From Scleromitrula shiraiana (Eukaryota > Ascomycota > Leotiomycetes > Helotiales > Sclerotiniaceae): a stretch of DNA of 64,000 nt. The DNA lies in NCBI GenBank assembly GCA_028455995.1, contig JABELC010000005.1, forward strand, positions 992,001-1,056,000, written 5' to 3'. The position numbers and the translations under genes are program-made. Within the stretch, counting starts at the first letter, position 1. Every line of letters starts with the position of its first letter. This document shows positions 11,460-23,000 of this stretch, piece after piece. The notes below the pieces were generated by a model. It ran no database searches. It was not told the origin of the DNA and saw only the letters and a program-made list of their open reading frames with translations.

Positions 11460-12702
11460 CTATGGTAGACACTCATGTAGCCATCTCTCAAGATCAAGCT
11501 GCACCTTACTTTTCTCTTTATATCGAAGTACCTCATCTATGATAGGTCCAACATGACTCTCCCTTTCAGCAAATAACAATTCAATCTTCTCTTCCGTACC
11601 ACCACCAGCCTTCCACCCCTCGAGAAACTTTTCTCCAAAAGCATGTAGAGAATCAATAAACACTTCCTCTTCACCACCAAACAACCATAACCTCCCAACT
11701 ATATCATGCATGCCTCCCCACCAAGAAGCATTGGCAAGTAGGGGCTCACTATAATTATTGCCGCCGGTCACGACCCAGGGATCAATATCTATCTCCCCTG
11801 TCCCTAGATACATACCCGCCCATGTACGAAGTCTCTCTGGTACTAGAACATCTTTGAAAGCATTTCTTTCGAAACTCTCAAATTCAGTGCTGAAACTTAC
11901 CCATGGACTCGAGAGAAATGCACCTCTGAGAGGAGTAGACAGAGTAATCGCCGGGATATCCAAATGAGGATTTCTAAGATGCGAAAGTAAAGAGATAGCA
12001 AGTCCGCCCCCAGCAGAGTCACCCCCAATCATGATATTGCTTGCTGGCCTTTTTTCTTCGTTGAGGAGATGCGAAAGTAAAGTAGCGGCTTGCTTGAGCT
12101 GGGTTGGGAATTGAGCTTCGGGTGCGAGGGTATATTTGAGAAGTAGAACTGAGACTGATGGTGTGCTAGTAGAGCTGTTGTTCAAGCTGGTGACTAGACG
12201 GTTCAAATAACGTATGTGATCAATTGTACATGGCTGAGTATACCCGCCGCCTATAAATATTAGTACTTTTGAGATCGTAGCAGACACCTAGAAGTATACC
12301 ATGAAGATAAAGAATCACCACTTCCGCATCTGCTCTTCCAATCCAATGGCCCAAAACATCATTCTCCTTCAATACAAGCGTATTGGGTGTCTCATTTGTT
12401 TCTTTACAAAAATTCATATATACCTCTCCTGTAGGTTTGTATAAATACCGGCCCTCAGCAATATTCAGGTTAAAGACCATAGTACGAAGAGCTGCAAAGC
12501 AAACATCTTTGAATAAGATTGGAGCACCATTCCAGTGAGTCCAGCGAAATGGAATTGTAACGAACCGCAAAGTGGCTGTATATACTATTCCTTTTTGTTA
12601 GCTGGATATCCTGGATTACTATAATGTAAGTAGAGTGCTAAGCATACACATTTTGAGGCCAAGTAAGGAGAGAGTTGTGAAGCGAGGTGTAGTAATAGAC
12701 AT
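11460..12702 (-). CDS. Alpha/beta hydrolase, hormone-sensitive-lipase type
   Basis: Minus-strand exons 12702-12648, 12584-12300 and 12250-11460 give 376 residues. The oxyanion-hole motif HGGGY (residues 113-117) is created exactly across the second intron (49 bases), which strongly supports that splice. The nucleophile elbow is GGDSAGG with Ser192, and a catalytic His is likely His346 in ERESHVGP. The acid residue is less clear: the usual Asp position in the GGxxEVFxD stretch reads GGEEEVFID, so Asp313 or a Glu around 307-309 may serve. This is the alpha/beta-hydrolase-3 (HSL) fold, which cleaves carboxylic esters; the substrate is unknown. A hydrophobic stretch near the N-terminus (FTTLSLLGLKM) could be a weak membrane or signal segment. 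The first exon (18 codons) and its 63-base intron are the least certain parts. Confidence 0.82.
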
Positions 12703-13513
12703 AGTGCGGAGTTTTATGACGCAAGAAATGAATATTTATGGAAGAATTAGAAGACACTATTACTGTCCCGAGTGATGAATTACAAAAAAACGGCGATGTT
12801 ATCAAGTTAACAAGCTAAAAAAACATCAACAAATACTTTTGTTAAAGAAGAGATCTAAACATATACTGGCTTTCAAACTTCCAATCTACCGCCAGCTCCA
12901 ATCGCATTGCTACGATTGCCATTGTATCAAGGTAACCTATTTTTCCAATATTCAAATGCACCAAGTTCCCCAAAAGGTTACGCCAAGTTACAATCTTGAA
13001 TTCTTGAGACGAATCGGTTTTTTATATTTACTTCCCAGTGTGATGATTATGTGGCAGGAGCCCCACTATATAGATGTCATTCCCGAGCCGATTCAAGGTT
13101 GTTTATTTAGTTTAAAGATCTAGAATTAATAAATCTTTGTGATTGTATTGATGCCCGAGGATTTTGGGATACATAGCACATAGTTCATTCTACAATATTA
13201 TTATTGGCATAGTAGGTGTATTGTATACTTTGTAGATTTATTGCCTAAGAATCTAGAAAAGCTGACCATTACGAAATTGAGATGAGACTCCAAATGTCGT
13301 TTCGTTTCGTTTCTAAGAACTTATTCTACATAAACCACTTTAATATCCATTTCATATCACATGATTACGCGCGCGGTCTGACTAGTGAAGTTGGCCCGGC
13401 AGCCACGTCAAAAATTGACAAACATCCTTCTTCACGCGATACAAAACATTGGGACAAATACAAATACTCTGGAAGATAGCAACGATTTTTTTGCATATGG
13501 AGTATCGGCAGAA
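12703..13513. other. Divergent promoter region
   Basis: This 0.8 kb separates the hydrolase gene (-) from the large disordered-protein gene (+). The open frame of the latter extends upstream to 13385 but without an ATG, so that part is taken as leader. Confidence 0.4.
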
Positions 13514-16500
13514 ATGGCTGCGAATATAAGCTGGCGCGTACGCAGCACGGATAACGACGAAGATGAACCCTTGTACGCCACACCAATATATACTGCCGAA
13601 GATATCATTTGTGAGGGATCCGATACGGAGGCGAGCCCTAGGGAAATACAGGAGAAACACCAACGATACGAATATTTTGCGCAAAGAACTCTGCAGGGCC
13701 ATTTACCTGTACTCAAATCAGCACGAATCAAAGGGCCTTTATACAAGGGTACAAAAAATGAATGGATAAATCCGTGGCGACATTTGGAGCCAGCCTGGTG
13801 GAGACCGGGTGCGAAGGATATGCCATTCACAAGAAATAATGTTATGCAGAGAGCTAGGCAACATGGCAGAAAAGATTTAAGCCCAAGAGAGGCATTGGCA
13901 TGGTGTAAGCGAGATGCGAGAAGACAAGCAGAGGAAATGGGCATGGACGACTATTCGGATAATGAAAGCGGTGCTTCTTTTAATCGACCGATTGACGAAG
14001 ATATCGAAAATCAATCGATGTTTGGAAATTCGACACCGAAAATAGAGGAGACACGACTCGAAATTGAGGTCGCAACACCAATAATTGAAGCTCCAGAATC
14101 GACATTACCAACACACATTGATACTATTGATGCTGGACAAGAAATGGATTCATGGACAGGCATAAAGCGACCTGTGGATGTGACTTGGCTAAAGGGCTCA
14201 CATATTTCGAAACGTGCTCGGTGGGAGCAACCAGCGGTCTCGTCACCCAGTCCGATGATTGTTGCTTCTGATTTGAAAGACCTAGGCAACAACACAAAAG
14301 GGGTTCAGAATCCAAAGACGCCGCAAACCCATCCACAATTAGGCCTGCCACTAGATACTCCATATCGAGAAGAAGCCTTAGCCAAAAACCATACATCTCC
14401 ACGGCATGCTTATAGTAGTTATGATGCTGCACCCGCGGCATCAATGTCGATCGAACAACCACGACGAAAGTTCTCGGATCTTGAGTTCCAAAGACAGCCG
14501 TCAAATTCGTTTGAATACTCCTATGAATCTAATATGACTCAGCCATTGCAACCATCAGACCAAGAGGATAGTGTAGCGCAATCATCAGCAATCAAATCTT
14601 GTCGAACGCCGGGACTTCCTGTGCACCCAAGGCTTCATGCGATTGGTGGTGGGGCATTACAAACACCCGGGAATGTAAGTTTCATTACGGATGTGGCACC
14701 CTCTTCTGGGAACTTAGAGCAATTTCAATTTAGAAAGAAGCGTAGGCGGAAGACCGATCCCCCGGGAACTGTTAGCCGTCCTTTTGCTACAATAGAAGAG
14801 GGTAGTCAAATACCATTATCAGAAGGTAGCAAGCCGCAATCTGGATATGGGCAAGATTCCTTTCATCAAAGCTCGTTTTTAAAACAAGCCGTCGATAGAG
14901 AGGACTCAATGGAATCTTCGATTCGAAGGGGGACATCTGTGTTGCCGAATAATACGCCTTTCGGAATTTCTCACACTGACGACAGCTGGCTCACCACTCA
15001 AGAAGATATTGATAAGACTCCATCATTGGTGAAAACCACTAACATGATTTACAAAAGAGGAACGCTCTCCCCAGAATGGGATGATGGAGATACTAGCTGG
15101 GTTACAACTCAAAATGATTTCAATCAAGCTCGTGCATCGTCCAATGTTGTTGACAGCAAGAGACTAAACCGTGTTTCTGATTCTACAAATAGCACTGTCG
15201 CCAAAGATATCGACGCTGTTATGTCTAGGAGCCCAAGTCAAGATCATATAAGTACTCCTCTATATTCTTCGCCTTCAAGTCATTCCTCGCATATTCACCC
15301 CGAATCTACACCTCGTTTACCAAAGGTTTGTACCAAGGCAAATGGCTTGGCTGTACCAGAGCTTCCTGAATACCTTGATGGGTCAAGCACACAGTCTTAT
15401 GTTACCAGTTCAGCCAGCCCGTCAAATATTAAACTAAGATCTTCGATTGCTCGTATATTGTCACAAGATTCACCTGACAGCCAGCAGCACCCTCCTAGAA
15501 TTTTGAACACTCTTGACCAATCATCGTTTCAAGTATCACAAGAGCATAAGAGTGAATATAAAAGATCATTTAGTCCGCAAAAATTGGACGAGAGCACACC
15601 GAGTGAAGAAAAGTATGTTTCGGAAGAGACTGCCACGAATGACAATGGAGATCTCGATGAGGATACAGTATTACAAGCCGATGAGGTATTACAAGGAGAC
15701 ATGGACCCTCAGACTGATTCAAAAGCCCAAGAAGCGTCACTTATGATGAGTCAATCGATGGTATTGTCTTCACTGGTAAAAACGAAGCCCGTTGTACTAG
15801 GTCTGCCTACTATCACTTCTTCGCAGAGATCTAGTGTTATCAGGGAGGACCCCGAAGGTGTAGCAGCAAAAGTACCGGAGAACTTAATGTCTGATGCTCC
15901 AACCAAATCATCTTCGCCTAATAACAGGAGTAGTGATGGGGATCTACCCGTGGAATCATCGCAAAAAGAAAAGAAAGCTTTCTCCGCAGCTCGACGTAAA
16001 TCTCACGGTAAATTTGAACGTCACAAATCGCCACATCGAAAACAAGATGACAGCAAGGGGCCCAATCCGCAAAGTCCCTGGGCTTTGACAGAGGCAATAC
16101 CTGTTATTGCTCCCGTTATTCTTCCTACCACTGAGATCAAAGAATTACCTTCTCACGCCAGCTCTCAAAACTCAGGCTGGCAAAAGGAGGAGGAGCCCAT
16201 GCCTGTTGAAAGTGATATTATTAGACCTTTCCGGGACCTAATAACTCCATCGCCACCACCCGAACAGGTCGATTCACTAGATACCGATGAAAAGCCATCC
16301 AATACGCAACTACTCGTAGACGCAGCAACGAAGAATCCCTGGACAAGTTATTCCAGTCGCAAAAGCAGTACTAAAAAACGGGTATCATTCAATTTGCTAG
16401 AAGATTCACAAGCGCCCAATTCACAATCTAGCTCACAACGCCGTCAAGCTTCTCCGCCTCCACCGATGAAGAATTTATCTCTTCGAGAAGAAGACAAATT

Positions 16501-17020
16501 TGACGACGAAGTGACAAATGTTGACAGATTCAAGAAACATTTTTCTAGTGTTTCCAAATACAAACCAACACTTTCGGGATTTGGAGGTCTCTTTCCAAGT
16601 AGTCCCGCTGTTGATGCTATGGCTGAAGCTTTTATCACAGCCGATCGCAACACTTCTCGAGAAACAGAAAAATGCCTATTATCCAACGGGAACGGAAGTC
16701 CATCCCGGTCTCGAAAATCTAAATTGAAAGATCTTGCTACCTTTGAGGATAAGGACGAAGACGAGAACAGGGATGTAAATACAATATCATTCTCGAATAT
16801 CTCGGCCCTGCATGAAACTTCAAGGAACGCTGCGAGTAAAATTGGGGATAGTGGACCAGGGGATTTTCTAGATGAGATGGGGGACTTTTTAGGGGATTGG
16901 TCGATCGAGGGGGAGTTGAAGAAAACGGCGGATCTGGAGGTTAAGAAGACTCCGATCAAGATGGGAGGTAATGCGCATGGGAGAGGGACTCTTTTTGAGT
17001 TTGAGAATGTTTGGTCCTGA
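13514..17020 (+). CDS. Large, mostly disordered protein of unknown function (1168 residues), intronless
   Basis: I do not recognise a characterised family. The first in-frame ATG (13514, context GCAGAAATGGCTG) opens a single uninterrupted frame. Residues ~1-150 look folded and conserved in style: TAEDIICEGSDTEASPREIQ, then NPWRHLEPAWWRPGAKDMPF and a basic REALAWCKRDARRQAEEMG helix. The middle ~850 residues are Ser/Pro/Thr/Gln-rich, with basic clusters such as FRKKRRRK and repeated DDSWLTTQEDI / DTSWVTTQNDF motifs. The end contains a VSFNLLEDSQ motif after basic KKRVS and finishes with a tryptophan-rich GDWSIEGELKK and TLFEFENVWS. The SP/TP dipeptides and basic patches suggest a nuclear phosphoprotein, which is inference. 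The stop codon abuts a (GGAT)n repeat. Confidence 0.8.
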   Translation: MAANISWRVRSTDNDEDEPLYATPIYTAEDIICEGSDTEASPREIQEKHQRYEYFAQRTLQGHLPVLKSARIKGPLYKGTKNEWINPWRHLEPAWWRPGAKDMPFTRNNVMQRARQHGRKDLSPREALAWCKRDARRQAEEMGMDDYSDNESGASFNRPIDEDIENQSMFGNSTPKIEETRLEIEVATPIIEAPESTLPTHIDTIDAGQEMDSWTGIKRPVDVTWLKGSHISKRARWEQPAVSSPSPMIVASDLKDLGNNTKGVQNPKTPQTHPQLGLPLDTPYREEALAKNHTSPRHAYSSYDAAPAASMSIEQPRRKFSDLEFQRQPSNSFEYSYESNMTQPLQPSDQEDSVAQSSAIKSCRTPGLPVHPRLHAIGGGALQTPGNVSFITDVAPSSGNLEQFQFRKKRRRKTDPPGTVSRPFATIEEGSQIPLSEGSKPQSGYGQDSFHQSSFLKQAVDREDSMESSIRRGTSVLPNNTPFGISHTDDSWLTTQEDIDKTPSLVKTTNMIYKRGTLSPEWDDGDTSWVTTQNDFNQARASSNVVDSKRLNRVSDSTNSTVAKDIDAVMSRSPSQDHISTPLYSSPSSHSSHIHPESTPRLPKVCTKANGLAVPELPEYLDGSSTQSYVTSSASPSNIKLRSSIARILSQDSPDSQQHPPRILNTLDQSSFQVSQEHKSEYKRSFSPQKLDESTPSEEKYVSEETATNDNGDLDEDTVLQADEVLQGDMDPQTDSKAQEASLMMSQSMVLSSLVKTKPVVLGLPTITSSQRSSVIREDPEGVAAKVPENLMSDAPTKSSSPNNRSSDGDLPVESSQKEKKAFSAARRKSHGKFERHKSPHRKQDDSKGPNPQSPWALTEAIPVIAPVILPTTEIKELPSHASSQNSGWQKEEEPMPVESDIIRPFRDLITPSPPPEQVDSLDTDEKPSNTQLLVDAATKNPWTSYSSRKSSTKKRVSFNLLEDSQAPNSQSSSQRRQASPPPPMKNLSLREEDKFDDEVTNVDRFKKHFSSVSKYKPTLSGFGGLFPSSPAVDAMAEAFITADRNTSRETEKCLLSNGNGSPSRSRKSKLKDLATFEDKDEDENRDVNTISFSNISALHETSRNAASKIGDSGPGDFLDEMGDFLGDWSIEGELKKTADLEVKKTPIKMGGNAHGRGTLFEFENVWS

Positions 17021-17054
17021 TGGATGGATGGATGGATGGATGGATGGATGGATG
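17018..17054. repeat. (GGAT)n microsatellite at the stop codon
   Basis: About nine copies of a GGAT tetramer start inside the TGA stop codon of the preceding gene and run into the 3' UTR. Confidence 0.95.
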
Positions 17055-17110
17055 TATAAAGCTCTAATGGGATGGAAAGCGAAAATATTTTGATTATGAG
17101 GGTAGCGGGA

Positions 17111-17145
17111 CATGCATACATACATACATACATACATACATACAG
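17111..17145. repeat. (CATA)n microsatellite
   Basis: Around eight perfect CATA units are read directly in the 3' flank. Confidence 0.95.
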
Positions 17146-17316
17146 GAAGGCGCTGGAGTCAAGATTGATATTTTATTACGGATGGGATTTAAGTTTGAAC
17201 TATTTTTGGTGTTTAGGTGGGTAGGCGGTTGGCTAATGGCTATCTATATTTTTACTTCCTTTTTGCTTGAGATACCCTTGACTACATAGTAAGTAGAGAG
17301 AGATATATACAGCACA

Positions 17317-17365
17317 ATACATACATACATACATACATACATACATACATACATACATACATACA
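17317..17365. repeat. (CATA)n microsatellite, 12 units
   Basis: A second, longer CATA tract, about 200 bases after the first. Confidence 0.95.
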
Positions 17366-17563
17366 GTACACACATACAATACAATGGTCCGAACAAATGT
17401 AATAATATCATCGAGATCGAAAATAAAAAATAAAAAATAAGAAACGAAAAAATGAGAAATAAAAAATGAAATCGCCAAGATCTGATAATTCCCGTATACT
17501 ATATTTCTAATCCGCAACTCCAAGCAAGCTACACCACGACCCCTTTTTTGATAAAATTCAGCC

Positions 17564-17598
17564 CAATCTGCAATCTGCAATCTGCAATCTGCATTCTG
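17564..17598. repeat. (CAATCTG)n heptamer repeat
   Basis: Four to five copies of a 7-base unit, the last ones degenerate. Confidence 0.9.
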
Positions 17599-18104
17599 TA
17601 TGTACGACCTACCTACCTACCCTACACCGTTCATTACCTATATATGGTATTGTGTATTTATCCAATCCAATCCGATGCAATGCAATCCAATACAATCCCT
17701 CCCCGCAAAAAACCTTGGAATCCCCGCATAATGCTGTTGAGAGATGAAAATGAAAGAAATGATATGATATGGAAAGATATGAAAAGATATGTAATGATAT
17801 GTATCGTACAGTAATTCGTCCTACTATATATATGTATATGTATATGTATATATATATGTATACGGCTACTGGTTTAGTACCATGGCCAATCATCCGACAA
17901 CGTGGTTATGCATGGATTTGATGGATGGACATGGATGGATGGGTGGATGGACATGGATGGATGGAACTTGACCCGCTACGCTACGCTACGTAATATTATA
18001 TCATATCATATATCTTTTATGGCACGATTACGCGGGGATAAATGGATGGATGGATGGGGTGGAAATGTATATATACTGTGTGTACTTGTTTATATGTATC
18101 TAGG

Positions 18105-18137
18105 TAGGTATTAGGTATTAGATATTAGATATTAGGT
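18105..18137. repeat. (ATTAGRT)n heptamer repeat
   Basis: Four tandem 7-base units of the form GGTATTA / GATATTA. It is only loosely similar to fungal telomere sequence and is too short and imperfect to be called telomeric. Confidence 0.8.
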
Positions 18138-18440
18138 GGTGAGGTATATAGTTCGATGTCGATAATTGTATTGTTTTTATTTGATATATGTTGGGATGAG
18201 ATGAGAGGAGAGGAAATGAGATGAAATGAGATGAAATGAGATGAGATGAGATGTTTTATACGAAATAAACCGATGATTGCCGGGCTCCTAGGTATATTAT
18301 GATTATAATTATGATTATGATTATATATCCCGACTCCCGAGGTCGATTCGAAGGATTCACTATCTTTCTCTACCCGCTTTCCCGCCCCGCCTGTCTGCCA
18401 GCCTCGAGAATAGATAGATACTATGATAGACAGGGGGAAT

Positions 18441-18532
18441 AAAATAATTAATAAATAATTAATAAATAATTAATAAATAATTAATTAATAATTAATTAAT
18501 AATTAATTAATAATTAATAAATAATTAATAAA
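18441..18532. repeat. AT-only TTAATAAA/TTAATTAA repeat
   Basis: About 90 bases with only A and T, built from TTAATAAATAA and TTAATTAATAA units and containing many TTAATTAA palindromes that could extrude or melt. Confidence 0.9.
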
Positions 18533-18580
18533 TGATAGATAATTGGTGCAATGAATTGATGCAATCGGATTTGTTAATAC

Positions 18581-18666
18581 GGTACGGTATGGTATGGTAT
18601 GGTATGGTATGGTATGGTATGGTATGGTATGGTATGGTATGGTATGGTATGGTATGGTATGGTATG
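18581..18666. repeat. (GGTAT)n pentamer microsatellite, ~17 units
   Basis: One of the longest perfect tracts in the window; only the first unit (GGTAC) deviates. Confidence 0.97.
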
Positions 18667-18822
18667 TAAGATTCGAATATACGGTTTTCATGTGCCGTGA
18701 TTACGGATGTATGAGTGGATTGATGGATGGATACCCAATATGTAGATAAGATGGATGGATGGATAGATGGATAGATGGATAGATATCGGTTCTTGGCTTG
18801 GGAGGGAAAGTTCGGTAAGAAT

Positions 18823-18874
18823 TACGTACGTACGTATGTATGTATGTATGTATGTATGTATGTATGTATGTATA
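18823..18874. repeat. (GTAC)n to (GTAT)n microsatellite
   Basis: The tract begins as three GTAC units and converts to eleven GTAT units by a single base change, which fits an origin by point mutation and expansion. Confidence 0.95.
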
Positions 18875-20098
18875 CTCGAGTAATGTGGAGTTTTCTTATG
18901 TCGAGGTAGATAGATATATTGTACATATACTGTAGTATGGTTATAATCTCTCGGTCATGCAAAAGTATATACATACATACATACATTAATCAATACAATC
19001 TATGTACTGTAGTAGTAATGGGCGTCAAACCTCCGTACGGTAGTGATTAATCTTTTTGTACTACCTTTATATAACCATGACAGCCTTATATACATATTTA
19101 TCCATTATTCTTAATCGAGTTAATCGTGGGTCGATGGTCACTCGTTTGTTTGATACTACTAGAGGGAATAGGGAATATATATCATCATCGTTATTATTAT
19201 CATCTGTATCCTCGTTAGTATTGATAAAATCATGGATAGTATATTGTTATTATTATACAAAAGTAATATGATGATATCAGACTTATTATTATTACATTGT
19301 AAATAGTATAGTAGATACATTATATAATATGCTATATATAATAAATGGATATTAATAAATAGATATTAATATTCCTGAATTTATAAAGTTTTTTAATTTC
19401 TATTCTCTGTTGTCTATTTTCTATTCTTCGTCCTTCGTTCTCTCCTTCCATTGTTCCTAATATCGGCCTAGATACCAAAAAATTAATAGTACATTTATAC
19501 TTCCTCCACTTTTTTATCTTTTCTATCTTTTCAATTCTTTCAACTCAAAACCAACAACAATATTACATACTATAACCATCACCATACAACTACTATACAA
19601 CCACTATACACCCATATATTCAACAACACAATAGTTTTTCTTACTGTACCTTTAGCACCCCAAAAAAAAGGATATTTGAGTGAGAAAGAAAGAACAAGAC
19701 AAGAACGAAGGACAAGCCCTCTCAAGAGAAGAAAAAAAAAAAGAAAAAGAATCAGGAAATCAAATTCAAAATATTCAATCAAAAAACTTCCATAGAATTT
19801 CATCTTCTTAAAAAGAAAATAAAAGAAGAAAAAAGTGATCTCTACAGAGTTTTTTTTTTACAACATTTTTTTCTTTTTTTTTCTTTTTTTCTTGATTCTT
19901 TTGATCTTGAACCATAACATTCATTTATTTCCTTCCATACTAGTAATAAATCCTTGCTCGATTTGATCCTTGGCTTTCAACTTGATTCTGTCCTATCTTA
20001 TTATTCTTCTTTTCCATTCCAGATACAAAATTCATTGAGGTTCATTATCTGCGAATCATTTTAACACATTGAAGTTGGATTCGATAGATGTCCACCTC

Positions 20099-23000
20099 AT
20101 GTCAAAATTCCCTACTGATACCACAAATGCCGCACCCGCCTCATTGGTGAGTTATGAGCAAGGCCAAAAGATCTCACAGAATGGTGATGGAGGAGATAAA
20201 GCACAAATATGGTCCAACCCGCCACCCAAACCAAACTTTACAACCTCTTTGTTATCGCAAGCTCTCTCCACAAATTTTCATCCAGAAGAACGCGACATTC
20301 CTCCTACATCCTCACCTTTACCCTCGCCCTCACGTTCACGTTCACGTCAAACCAGGAGAGCTGCCCCAAGCGCAACCCGAGAATATCCATCTTCAGAAAG
20401 ACATCATTACAATGAGGGAATTGGCAAGTCGGACTCTTCGATCAATATAACAAGGGGTACAATGGCGCCTGCGGATTTTACAACCAGACCAATGAGTGCT
20501 GGAGCTACTCCTACATCGGCATCGGCATCTGCACAACTATTCAGCATGGAGCAAGTCAATGGTCTTATATCAGATCATCGCGAATATTTGAACAATGTCA
20601 AGGCTAGGGGTAGAGGCACATCTCTGGAACGTACCGCAAAGGAGAAGAGGGTGCAAGATTTACCAAAAGGATCTTTCTCGACCAATCCCGGAGATACTGG
20701 CATAATTACTCGACCAACAACACCGCAGATCCAAACGCCAATTCAATCATTTACAGAAGATCCTCCTATAGATGGCTTCAGGGCCAGCTATCGATCTTGG
20801 AGGGATGCTCGACCAATGCAATCTGGGGAGAAAGCCTGGTCGATCTGCGAACAGGGCGACGATGATAGCCAAGTTGGGCAGGTCGAGAAATCTATCACGG
20901 AAGCATTGGCTGGGGTCGAACACAATAATCGTAGTAGGAAAGCAAGTCACAGCCTGAGGTTTTTTAGAGAAGGGTTACCGGAGGATAAGACAAAGAAGCG
21001 CGAGAATAAAACCAAAGCTCAATCGAAGGAGGCAAACCCGAATAGCAGAATTGTTCCCATATCAGAGAATGGAAGGTTGGAGCTAAATACAAAATCCGTG
21101 CCAGATATTCAAAGCCCTTTATCACCGGGATTTGCAGACTTCGAGACTACACCAAAGAAAGCAACAACCTACCCCAACGGCTCGGCTGCGTCCAACAATC
21201 TTACTGAGGGGCTTGCTACCGATACCGATTACTTCGATCCGTCTCGTAATATTGAAACGGTTCCAGCAGAGCAAGTGAAGAGAATGCCTCCGCAGCTCTT
21301 AGCTGAGATAAGAAAACATCACAACTTGACCCCGGGTGCTGCTAAAGGTTCCTCCTTTTCGGGAAGCATACCTGTTACGGAGTCGGAGAAATCAAAGTCT
21401 GATACCAGTAGAGACACATCGGTCTCTGGATCTCAAGATAATGGCAATGGTGCTGAATTGGAACGAGTTAAGAGTTGTGATGAAGACGAAGAATCTGGTG
21501 AGGAACAGATTGCTTCTGCGTTATTTGTCCCCCATCAAGGTACTGCTCATGATTCACCTGAACGAAGGGGAGAGAGCCCACGAGATGGTCTAAGTCTAGG
21601 TCGTGTGACAAAATCCCGAATAAATGATCAACATCGTTCAGATGTATCAAACTCACAACAATGGCTCGAAGAGCATGAAGTCCCATCACGTGAAGTAGAT
21701 AACAAGTATCACAACCAAGAAGGTAAACCTCGACCAACGCCAAATCGTGTGAGAACTCAAAGTATAATCGAAGAAAAAGATAACTTTGTTGCACCCGTCG
21801 ATACTTTTGAGTCCATACATGATTCGTATGATGAGGGATATACTACAATAGGTGAAGAGTCAAGCCTGACTGATGACCCGGAAACAACACCTACCTCTTC
21901 CAGACGCCGTAGTCAAAGGTTAAATGGTTACAAATCATATGTTCATGAACATCAACAAGAGCCAAAGCAACCGCTAGAAGCTATTGAACTAATCCCGTAT
22001 AGGCACCAGGTCGGTGGTCACACAACCATGTGGCGATTTTCGAAGCGAGCAGTCTGTAAGCAGCTGAATAATCGTGAGAATGAATTTTACGAAAAGGTTG
22101 AACAAAACCATCCACGACTCTTGAAATTTCTGCCCAGGTATGTTCAATATCGCTGACTTCTCCGCCTCCGGCTTTGAAGCTGAGTCTTGTCAAGTCGCCA
22201 CATCGACAACATCCCCCACCAGTTCTGCGACATTAGCTAATGTGTTTTGTTTAAATGACATTCTAGGTATATTGGGGTTCTAAATGTGACGTTTGAGAAA
22301 CAGCTGCGTCGAAGGTCTGCGCGCAAGGATGACAAAGACCCTTTTGTGGAGTCGAAACCGAATGGTTCTGGAGAACACCAAGTCAAAGAAGAAGCCAAAG
22401 TACCTACAGAAACAAACGGCGATACTAGTGCTGAGAAGAAGGTGGAGCATACAAGGATGATTAGTCAATCAATGCAAACAACATCCACTCCAATCCCGAC
22501 CGTCACATTCGCTGACAATAGGCACATTATACCAAAGAGTTTCTTACAGCCTCATCCACATTTAATTGATCCTGTGGATCCATCAAGTGTTGTAGCTCCA
22601 AAACCAGTTCGACGGCTTTCAGGCCAAAACCAGAGTCAGAGCCAACCTCCTCCTAGTAGTGATTTCACATTCCGCCCAACTTTAACAGACAAACATGCAG
22701 CTAGTTGGGGTGCGACTACGGTCAATAAGAAGTTGAGGAATGAGGTTTTTGGGGAAGCTTTCCTTCAGCAACCAATTCCAATTCATCGCCATAGGAAGCC
22801 AGCATCACAAAGCAGAGCATTACGACAAGGGGCTACGTTGAGGAATGTAAATTCAGAGTCTAGTCTGAACACAGTTCCGTCGACCCAAAAGGCGGCTGAC
22901 TCTTCATCCTCTAAAGAATCGATCCGCCGACGGGCTATAAAGAGTGCTGCAGAAAAGAGGTCAGGCTTATCGCCAGTAACTCCTGTCAAGCCTGCCCCAC

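Larger units (their letters stand above)
17021..20098. other. 3 kb microsatellite-dense spacer and KCS1 5' leader
   Basis: No gene is recognised. Apart from the individually listed tracts there are GGAT/GGAC runs (17920-18055), GAGAT/GAAAT runs (18185-18252), GGATAGAT runs (18720-18783) and CATA (18970-18986). From about 19380 the composition changes to pyrimidine- and A-rich single-copy sequence with CAACAACAATA stretches, which fits a long promoter and 5' leader of the downstream kinase gene. Confidence 0.6.

Noticed and set aside
18105..18137. Telomere-like heptamer array
   Set aside because: Only four units, GGTATTA/GATATTA rather than TTAGGG, and flanked by many unrelated microsatellites.
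18503..18691. Open frame with repeated Tyr-His-Thr-Ile-Pro
   Set aside because: It is the reverse reading of the (GGTAT)n tract.
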